From Pyrinomonadaceae bacterium (GTDB lineage Bacteria; Acidobacteriota; Blastocatellia; Pyrinomonadales; Pyrinomonadaceae), in the NCBI GenBank assembly GCA_013695245.1, contig JACDAW010000061.1:1-6008 (forward strand): a stretch of 6,008 nt of DNA. Direction: 5' to 3'. Below are positions 1 through 5,157 of this stretch, in pieces. The translations under genes were made by a program, and so were the position numbers. The first letter of the stretch is position 1. Each line of letters starts with the position of its first letter. Under the pieces are notes generated by a model that worked only from the letters and a program-made list of their open reading frames with translations, was not told the DNA's origin and did no database searches.

Positions 1-187
1 GAATGTAGGTGGGGCCGCCAGGCGGCGTAAACATCTCGCGCTGCATCACGGCTTCGATCTCGCGCGCGATGCGCACAAAGAATTCTTCCCAGACGCGACG
101 CGGTTGCGCGTTTTCGTCCACTTGAGCGAGCGGATCATCCATCCCCTCGCCATCAATCCATTTCCGAACGGCATCAATAATCCCCAC
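1..187 (-). CDS. Probable FhaA-like FHA-domain adaptor, N-terminal fragment (DUF3662-type)
   Basis: Only the first 62 codons are visible; the gene runs off the left edge. I chose the GTG at 187..185 because it sits 10 bases after a GAGGTG Shine-Dalgarno sequence and gives a start MGIIDAVRKWIDGEGMDDPL. A central segment (about residues 36-62) reads FFVRIAREIEAVMQREM and then a Pro/Gly-rich turn ending PTYI. This resembles the helix-REM-turn-strand opening of the DUF3662 domain found at the N terminus of FhaA proteins, which carry a phosphothreonine-binding FHA domain at the far end. That FHA domain would lie outside the window, so the call rests on the partial N terminus and on position directly after a Ser/Thr kinase. 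By analogy with actinobacterial FhaA, it would bind phosphorylated kinase or wall-synthesis partners in the cytoplasm. It could instead be an unrelated cytoplasmic protein of the same operon. Confidence 0.6.
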   Translation of the reverse strand, partial: MGIIDAVRKWIDGEGMDDPLAQVDENAQPRRVWEEFFVRIAREIEAVMQREMFTPPGGPTYI

Positions 188-196
188 GATTCTTCT

Positions 197-203
197 TCAC
201 CTC
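197..203 (-). promoter_or_regulatory. Shine-Dalgarno site of the FHA gene, overlapping the kinase stop codon
   Basis: The minus strand reads GAGGTGA here. GAGGTG (203..198) is a good ribosome binding site 10 bases before the GTG start at 187, and its last bases are part of the kinase stop TGA (199..197). This fixes the GTG as the start of the downstream gene and suggests translational coupling of adaptor to kinase. Confidence 0.65.
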
Positions 204-1777
204 TCACGTAAGAGCGGTTTGTTATTGCTCGTCTTCGACATCCAACCGGCGTCGGCCGGTTTTGCATCTTTCGGGACAGCATGTTGCTCGACCGTCACCT
301 CAACCCAATTGTCCTGCGCGTTTTTCACGCGAACGATTGATCCTGCTTTAACAACTCCGAGCCAGTCGTTGCTACGAGCGGGGCCGTTTCGCAAGTTTAC
401 ATCGGTTGTGGTTTCAAATTCACGCCCGACGAACGGATCGCGCAAACGACTGACGTAATTATGCAACGCATAAAGCATCGCTGCAAAGGACAGAATGAGA
501 AGCAGCGAAACTAAAAGGCGCGTCATTCGTCCGGCGAGCACCGGCTTAGCGCTGCTTTTAGGTTGTTCGCGCTTGACTTGCTTCTCAACGGAGCGCTGCG
601 GCGAAGGTGCGATTACAGCCGGAGAATTTTTGAGCGGCTCCACGATAACATTTGGCGTCGCTTCAAGTTTATCTGCGACGGGCACGACGATGCGCGCATG
701 AACACGTCGTTGATGAGGAACAAAGTCAACTTGCTCCGGTTTAGGCTGGACAGGAACGTTCGGCAACGCCTGCGGAACGAGAGGCGCGGTGACGGGCGCT
801 TGGCTGTTAGGCTTTGTTGTTAATGCCGAATCAATACCCGCTCCATCTCCATTGCCCCGCGCCTGAGCCGAGACGTAAATCTCATGAGCATCGCGCATAC
901 CTTTCCAGAAATCGCCCACCGTCTGGTAACGCTCGATTGCTTTGGTTTGTGTCGCGCGGTTGAGAACGGCGAGCACGTCCTGCGCCCATGGCTGTTGATT
1001 CGCGGGCAGTGGCAATTCCGTGATCGGACGTTTAGAAAAGCGGCGCGGCGAATCGCCGGTCAAAAGCATGAAGACTGTTTTGGCGAGAGAATAAATGTCG
1101 GCGGCGGGCGTAAGTTGAATTAAAGCGGCTTCACCCGCGAGCGCGCCCGTCAGCGGCCCCGTCTGCGAGAGGGGATGATGTTCGGGCGCAGCGTAGATGT
1201 CCGTGCCGACGCGCGTGATGACTCCTTCGGCCGCTTCGATGAGTTTTATTTTCGCCACGCCGAAATCGGCGATCTTGAGGATTCGTTTGTCGGTTGATAG
1301 CAACAAATTCTGCGGCTTGATGTCGCGGTGAATCACGCCGGAGGCGTGCGCGTGCGCGAGTCCGGCGCAAACTTGTTCGAGATAGAAAATCGCCCGTTCA
1401 AAAGTTAAAGGATTGTGGCGGCATAACGCGCTCATGTCGCCGCCGGGCATGTATTCGAGCACAAGATAGTGAAAGGCGCGCCCCGTCAGGTCAAGCGCAG
1501 TGCCGTGACCGAGACGGCTGATAATGTGTGGGTGGCGCACGCGGTCGAGCGCGAGGGCTTCGTTGCGAAAGTTTTCAATCAGCGTGTTTTCTAATTCAAC
1601 ATCGGGCGTGCCTTGAAGCGATGTGTTAAGAGCTTTAATAACGACGAGGGAAGCGTCGCTTCCGCCCGTTGACGTATCACGCGCCATGTAGATTTCGGAA
1701 TAGCTGCCGCGTCCCAGACAGTCGAGAATGTCATAGCGTCCGTCGAGCCTGCATTGTTGCAGTTTGAGTTCACTCAT
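197..1777 (-). CDS. Membrane-anchored Ser/Thr protein kinase with extracytoplasmic SH3b domain
   Basis: Transfers phosphate from ATP to Ser/Thr of target proteins; 526 residues. The cytoplasmic Hanks-type kinase domain spans about residues 14-295. It has the glycine loop LGRGSYSEIY (21-30), VIK lysine K48, probable helix-C Glu E73, HRDIKPQN (150-157, catalytic D152), DFG (171-173), APE (197-199) and the helix-F Asp D227. Thr188 and Thr192 lie in the activation loop as likely autophosphorylation sites. All catalytic residues are present, so it should be active. A Pro/Val/Ala-rich linker (about 300-415) leads to one membrane helix (about 419-438) and an extracytoplasmic SH3b-like domain (about 452-516, core VNLRNGPARSNDWLG and a final GWMS). 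PASTA repeats, usual in PknB-type sensors, are absent. About 14 extra residues sit between APE and D227. The ATG at 1777 keeps the glycine loop intact; its ribosome site is weak (GGAAG at 1795..1791, 13 bases away), so coupling to the phosphatase upstream is plausible. Sensor ligand unknown; cell-wall material is a guess. Confidence 0.93.
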   Translation of the reverse strand: MSELKLQQCRLDGRYDILDCLGRGSYSEIYMARDTSTGGSDASLVVIKALNTSLQGTPDVELENTLIENFRNEALALDRVRHPHIISRLGHGTALDLTGRAFHYLVLEYMPGGDMSALCRHNPLTFERAIFYLEQVCAGLAHAHASGVIHRDIKPQNLLLSTDKRILKIADFGVAKIKLIEAAEGVITRVGTDIYAAPEHHPLSQTGPLTGALAGEAALIQLTPAADIYSLAKTVFMLLTGDSPRRFSKRPITELPLPANQQPWAQDVLAVLNRATQTKAIERYQTVGDFWKGMRDAHEIYVSAQARGNGDGAGIDSALTTKPNSQAPVTAPLVPQALPNVPVQPKPEQVDFVPHQRRVHARIVVPVADKLEATPNVIVEPLKNSPAVIAPSPQRSVEKQVKREQPKSSAKPVLAGRMTRLLVSLLLILSFAAMLYALHNYVSRLRDPFVGREFETTTDVNLRNGPARSNDWLGVVKAGSIVRVKNAQDNWVEVTVEQHAVPKDAKPADAGWMSKTSNNKPLLRER

Positions 1778-1834
1778 CTTGTTGAGAACGCTTCCGGGCG
1801 CGCGTCCCTGCTTTGGGTCTTCGCGCGGCTGTAA
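1778..1834 (-). other. In-frame phosphatase-kinase spacer with a small hairpin candidate
   Basis: The 57-base gap equals 19 codons with no stop, in the frame shared by the two flanking genes. It contains a CGCGCG/CGCGCG pairing (1799-1804 with 1822-1827) enclosing CCC/GGG (1806-1808 with 1815-1817), with an uneven internal loop. No U-run follows, so it is not a typical terminator; in a CGCG-rich genome the pairing may be chance. No other element is apparent. Confidence 0.25.
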
Positions 1835-3388
1835 TCAATTCTGCATCGTTGTGGTTGCAGCGGGCGGAGAATTCTGGGGAACGCTTTGCTCATGCTGCAC
1901 AAGTTCTTCAAGAGCCTTAGATGCGTTTTGGAGGACTGACGGTTCGTTTGAACTCAAATCTCTTTCAACGCTTGCGATCAATTCGCTGTTGGGGTTGGGA
2001 TTCGCGCCCGGAGCTTTCCGCTCCTTAACGAGATTTAGGGATTGCCTAAACATCGAACGCGCTTCCGGCATTTGTCCGTCGTTCATCAGCGCGCGCCCGT
2101 AGAGGTAGAGGAATTGCGGATCGGTCGAGCTTTGCGGACGCTCGTTTTTTTCAGTCTTCATGCGCTCGATGGCTTCGCGCGGTGAACTATCAACTTCACG
2201 TAGCCGTTCCTGAAAAGCGCTTCTCGGAGTTTCAGTCGGGAGCGGGGGAGGAATTGAGGGAGACGGAAGCACGTCGTCGTTATTTAATGCGACTGTTTGT
2301 CGTCGCTCGTATTGCCTTCCGGCGTAGAAGGCAAGGACGGAGGCGGCGCTGAGAAGTAGCAGAACGCCGAGCAACTTCGCCAGCGTGCTTGCAAAACTTT
2401 TCCTATGAACCTTACTCGTTTGCGGCATCACTACTTGATCGCCCGGCAAATCAATTTTGAGCGACGCGGCTGACACAACTGCTCCGTTCGTCGGAATGGA
2501 GTTGCTCGGAGGCGGCGTCGCAGCGTGCTGTCTCGGAACATCGCCGGACATGGTGGCCGCGAGCGACGCGGGCGGAGATGAGAGCGTGCGCTCGTCGTCC
2601 AAACTGATTGTGTTTGCAGAAGAGGTTGGCGCGCCAAGACGAATGATCACGGCCGTTAAATTGTCTTCCGCGCCGCGTTCATAACAACGTCTTTTGAGTT
2701 CGTCGCAAATTGGTTGCAGCTCACCACCGCGCTGCGCATCAAGCAGAAGCGTGCGTAATTCTTCGTCGGGAACGTGGCGTGTGATACCATCGGAGCAGAG
2801 CAGGAAAACAGTTCCGTCTTCAACATCAATCGTTTTCATATCAGCTTCAACGCCGGGTTCGGCTCCGAGCGCGCGGCTGATGATGTTGCGATTCGGGTGA
2901 TTGATCGCTTGCTCTTCGGTCATCCGCCCGGCGCGCACCTCTTCTTCAACCACCGAGTGATCGTCCGTCTCGCGGTGAATTTTACCGTCAACGTCAAGAC
3001 GATAAAGGCGCGAATCGCCGACGTGTCCGATAGTGGCGCGGTAAGAATCAAGGTGCAACCCAACAAAAGTGGTCGCCATCATCGAAAGCTTCGCGTGCTC
3101 GCGCGACATCTGGTGAATCGAAGCATTGGCGCGCTGAATAGCGATCTCCATCAAGTCTTCGACATCCTCGCCGTCCTTGTGATGACGGAAAGCTTCGTCT
3201 AAAACTTCGACGGCCGTGCGCGATGCGACTTCGCCGGATTCCGCACCGCCGACGCCATCGGCGACCGCGAAAATGCACCGCCCCGAATCGGCGAGAAAAG
3301 AATCTTCATTAACCGGACGCTTCTCGCTCAAACCGCGATCCGTGATCGACGCTACTTCGACGTTAAACTGCTTGGATTCGTTCTTCAT
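1835..3388 (-). CDS. Membrane-anchored PP2C-family Ser/Thr phosphatase with extracytoplasmic TPR-like segment
   Basis: Metal-dependent (Mn/Mg) phosphatase of the Stp/PstP type that removes phosphate from Ser/Thr residues, most likely on the neighbouring kinase and its targets; 517 residues. The cytoplasmic catalytic domain (about 8-252) shows the family motifs in order: RPVNED (24-29), VADGVGG (42-48), GHVGDSR (121-127), CSDG (198-201) and EDN (241-243). The metal-binding aspartates D29, D44, D200 and D242 are present, as is D125. A Ser/Pro/Ala-rich linker (about 253-330) precedes one membrane helix (about 335-356). The 160-residue remainder should lie outside the membrane. It holds a Pro-rich stretch (374-388) and one stretch fitting a TPR (about 424-457; Y430-G431, A443, F447), then a helix-prone, Asn/Pro/Gln-rich tail. 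The ATG overlaps the SEDS stop (ATGA) and follows a strong GGAGG site. Mycobacterial PstP has the same catalytic-linker-helix layout, but I know of no TPR outside. The catalytic call is very secure; the TPR is a single-repeat inference. Confidence 0.93.
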   Translation of the reverse strand: MKNESKQFNVEVASITDRGLSEKRPVNEDSFLADSGRCIFAVADGVGGAESGEVASRTAVEVLDEAFRHHKDGEDVEDLMEIAIQRANASIHQMSREHAKLSMMATTFVGLHLDSYRATIGHVGDSRLYRLDVDGKIHRETDDHSVVEEEVRAGRMTEEQAINHPNRNIISRALGAEPGVEADMKTIDVEDGTVFLLCSDGITRHVPDEELRTLLLDAQRGGELQPICDELKRRCYERGAEDNLTAVIIRLGAPTSSANTISLDDERTLSSPPASLAATMSGDVPRQHAATPPPSNSIPTNGAVVSAASLKIDLPGDQVVMPQTSKVHRKSFASTLAKLLGVLLLLSAASVLAFYAGRQYERRQTVALNNDDVLPSPSIPPPLPTETPRSAFQERLREVDSSPREAIERMKTEKNERPQSSTDPQFLYLYGRALMNDGQMPEARSMFRQSLNLVKERKAPGANPNPNSELIASVERDLSSNEPSVLQNASKALEELVQHEQSVPQNSPPAATTTMQN

Positions 3389-5085
3389 TGAACCGCCTCC
3401 AATACCGGCACTTGATATTCTTCCTCTCTGCTTTTGCTGGGACGTGCGGCGGGCGCGGCTTGCGCATCGCGCGCGTTGCGGTGCGAAAAGGCGAGCAGCA
3501 TTCCGAGCATTACAAAGCTTGTGATCAAACTAAATCCGCCGTGACTGACGAACGGCAAGGTGATCCCTGTCATCGGCAACGCGCGAGTCGTGCCGCCGAT
3601 ATTGACTAAAGCTTGAAAACCGACAAACGCCGTCAATCCCGCCGAGCAAAGCTTGGTGAACATATCGCGCGCGTCTAATGCCGTGCGGACGCCCGCGAAA
3701 ACAAAGACGAGCATGGCGAGCATCACGACCGCGCCGCCCGCCAAACCAAACTCTTCGGCAATCGCCGCGTAGATGTAATCGGAATCGGCGACCGGAATAA
3801 GCTCGGCAAAGCCTAAACCTAAACCGCGTCCCGTCGCGCCGCCCGCGGCCATGCCGAACGTCGCCTGCGCGGGCTGAAATGCCACGCGGTCAAACCATAC
3901 GTCAACGTTTACGGTGCGCTGCATCGCCGGACTCTCTTCGGCGAGTTGGCGCATCTTAGCGTCGCGCTGAAGGGCGTCATTATAATCTTTCTTCCACCAC
4001 TCAACTTGCGGCGAGGGCGGGTCAAAACCATCGAGCCAGAGGTGAAAGCGTTGTTGGATGCGAGAGGGAAGCGCCGCTTGAATTGGGCGCGCAATGGTCG
4101 GCAGGAAAGGAACTTTCTCTTGCACGTCCTGCGGCAGCGCGCCGACGACGAGGATCGAGCCGACGAGAAAGATCGAGCCGACGAACAGCAGCAACTGCGG
4201 CCAACGCCTCACGGCGACAAGGTAAAGCGTTGCATACGCGCCCATGAAGACGAGCATCTGCCCGAAATCTTTAAGAGCGAAGAAGGGGAGAAACGGAAAC
4301 ATCGCCATTGCGATCAAGGGCAACACGTTTTTCGCGCGCGGCACACCCCAATAAGTCTGCGCGAGATCACGGTAATGTTGTGTCAGGATTCCGGCGAAGC
4401 CAAGCAGGAACGGAATCTTTGAAGGCTCCCACGGCGTCATGTTGCCGAGCGCTTTGCCCGCGCTTGATGTTGCAACGGCGGCCGCCAGCGGGATGAGCGT
4501 CAACGCGACGATCAGGAAGCTGTGACGCTGCACCCACAACAGGAAATCATCGCGCGAGCAAAGATAAAAAGCGACGGCCATCGCAAAGAAAGCGAAAAGC
4601 GGAATCCACGTATAGCTGGCCGTCAGCGCATCTCTGACCGTGTAAGTTGATTCTTTCGGTTGCTCAAGATTGGTGTTCGCGCCTGATTCATCAGTAAGTC
4701 CCATCAAACGCTTTTTCTCTTTGTCGTAATACTGATTGATGTAACGCTGGCGCAAGGTCTGCGTTTTCTCGGCGCGCGCCTGCGCCTTGTTGCGGGCGTT
4801 ATATTCCGGGTCGTTGTAGAGGCGATACTGCACGAGCATCCCGACGGAGAAGAGAAGGATCGCCGCAGTGTAAAGCGTCCAATTGCCCGCAAACTTCATG
4901 CGGCGCGAGAGCCAGAAGACGAGAAAGATAATCGGAACATAAAGCAATAGATCGCGCGCCGCGCCGACGATTGACGGCTCATAACCGCGAATCAAAGCGG
5001 CGCGATAGACGCCGTAGTAACCTACGATCTCGAAAACGACGATCAGAAACAAAGCGAAAAGATGTGATGACGCCCGATTCTTCAT
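3385..5085 (-). CDS. SEDS-family peptidoglycan glycosyltransferase (FtsW/RodA/SpoVE family)
   Basis: Polytopic membrane enzyme that polymerises lipid II into glycan strands with a partner class B PBP; 566 residues, well above the usual 370-480. Hydrophobic segments occur near residues 10-30, 44-60, 69-88, 158-176, 189-206, 252-270, 274-292, 297-316, 440-467, 478-496 and 513-533. The SEDS signatures are clear: DP at 355-356 aligning with the catalytic Asp of FtsW/RodA; a glycine-rich run ATGRGLGLGF (417-426); DSDYIYAAIAEEFGLAGG (434-451); and NIGGTTRALPMTGITLPFVS (495-514) followed by HGG. Two soluble expansions explain the length: about 91-157 after the third helix, rich in Arg/Lys/Gln, and about 357-402 just after the catalytic DP. 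The C terminus is a short basic, Ala/Pro-rich cytoplasmic tail. The upstream PBP is the natural partner. The start ATG at 5085 lacks an obvious Shine-Dalgarno, but no other in-frame start precedes it before a stop. FtsW (division) or RodA (elongation) cannot be settled here. Confidence 0.93.
   Translation of the reverse strand: MKNRASSHLFALFLIVVFEIVGYYGVYRAALIRGYEPSIVGAARDLLLYVPIIFLVFWLSRRMKFAGNWTLYTAAILLFSVGMLVQYRLYNDPEYNARNKAQARAEKTQTLRQRYINQYYDKEKKRLMGLTDESGANTNLEQPKESTYTVRDALTASYTWIPLFAFFAMAVAFYLCSRDDFLLWVQRHSFLIVALTLIPLAAAVATSSAGKALGNMTPWEPSKIPFLLGFAGILTQHYRDLAQTYWGVPRAKNVLPLIAMAMFPFLPFFALKDFGQMLVFMGAYATLYLVAVRRWPQLLLFVGSIFLVGSILVVGALPQDVQEKVPFLPTIARPIQAALPSRIQQRFHLWLDGFDPPSPQVEWWKKDYNDALQRDAKMRQLAEESPAMQRTVNVDVWFDRVAFQPAQATFGMAAGGATGRGLGLGFAELIPVADSDYIYAAIAEEFGLAGGAVVMLAMLVFVFAGVRTALDARDMFTKLCSAGLTAFVGFQALVNIGGTTRALPMTGITLPFVSHGGFSLITSFVMLGMLLAFSHRNARDAQAAPAARPSKSREEEYQVPVLEAVQ
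3396..3400 (-). promoter_or_regulatory. Shine-Dalgarno site of the PP2C gene, inside the SEDS coding end
   Basis: GGAGG on the minus strand lies 7 bases before the ATG at 3388, within the last codons of the SEDS gene. With the ATGA overlap (3385..3388) it fixes the phosphatase start and points to translational coupling with the SEDS gene. Confidence 0.75.
4153..4184. repeat. 14-base direct repeat, 18-base period, inside a SEDS membrane helix
   Basis: GATCGAGCCGACGA occurs at 4153-4166 and again at 4171-4184 on the plus strand. The period of 18 keeps the frame, giving two VGSI(F/L)(L/V) units (residues 302-313 of the SEDS protein) in a predicted membrane helix. Likely a small local duplication. 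Confidence 0.6.
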
Positions 5086-5111
5086 AAATTGTCGGATAGC
5101 ATTCTTAACTC

Positions 5112-5149
5112 ATTAAATAAATTGTAACGATGCGGCAAACGATTAATTC
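5112..5149 (-). promoter_or_regulatory. Possible promoter in the AT-rich gap before the SEDS gene
   Basis: The 72-base gap 5086-5157 is about 28% G+C, far below its surroundings. Two overlapping sigma-70-like options are visible on the minus strand. One is TTGCCG (5138..5133), 15 bases, TTTAAT (5117..5112). The other is a good -10 TACAAT (5126..5121) with only a poor GAATTA (5149..5144) 17 bases upstream. Either would start transcription 20-30 bases before the SEDS ATG. No terminator hairpin is seen, so read-through from the PBP gene also seems likely. Confidence 0.3.
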
Positions 5150-5157
5150 ATAAAATT

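Noticed and set aside
46..282. 78-codon minus-strand frame across the kinase end
   Set aside because: Out of frame with both the kinase and the FHA-like gene and explained by them. The GTG-started frame at 187 has the proper ribosome site and family-like sequence.
1796..1830. Terminator between phosphatase and kinase
   Set aside because: Stem is interrupted and no U-run follows; the kinase lies only 57 bases downstream in the same operon.
1796..1837. Selenocysteine insertion at the PP2C TGA with the downstream hairpin
   Set aside because: The hairpin is weak and irregular, its AAAGCA loop lacks the early G typical of bacterial SECIS elements, and the TGA ends a non-catalytic tail.
3946..4422. 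158-codon plus-strand open frame with a DRADE repeat
   Set aside because: Antisense shadow of the SEDS gene; the repeat only mirrors the 18-base duplication coding for VGSI units.
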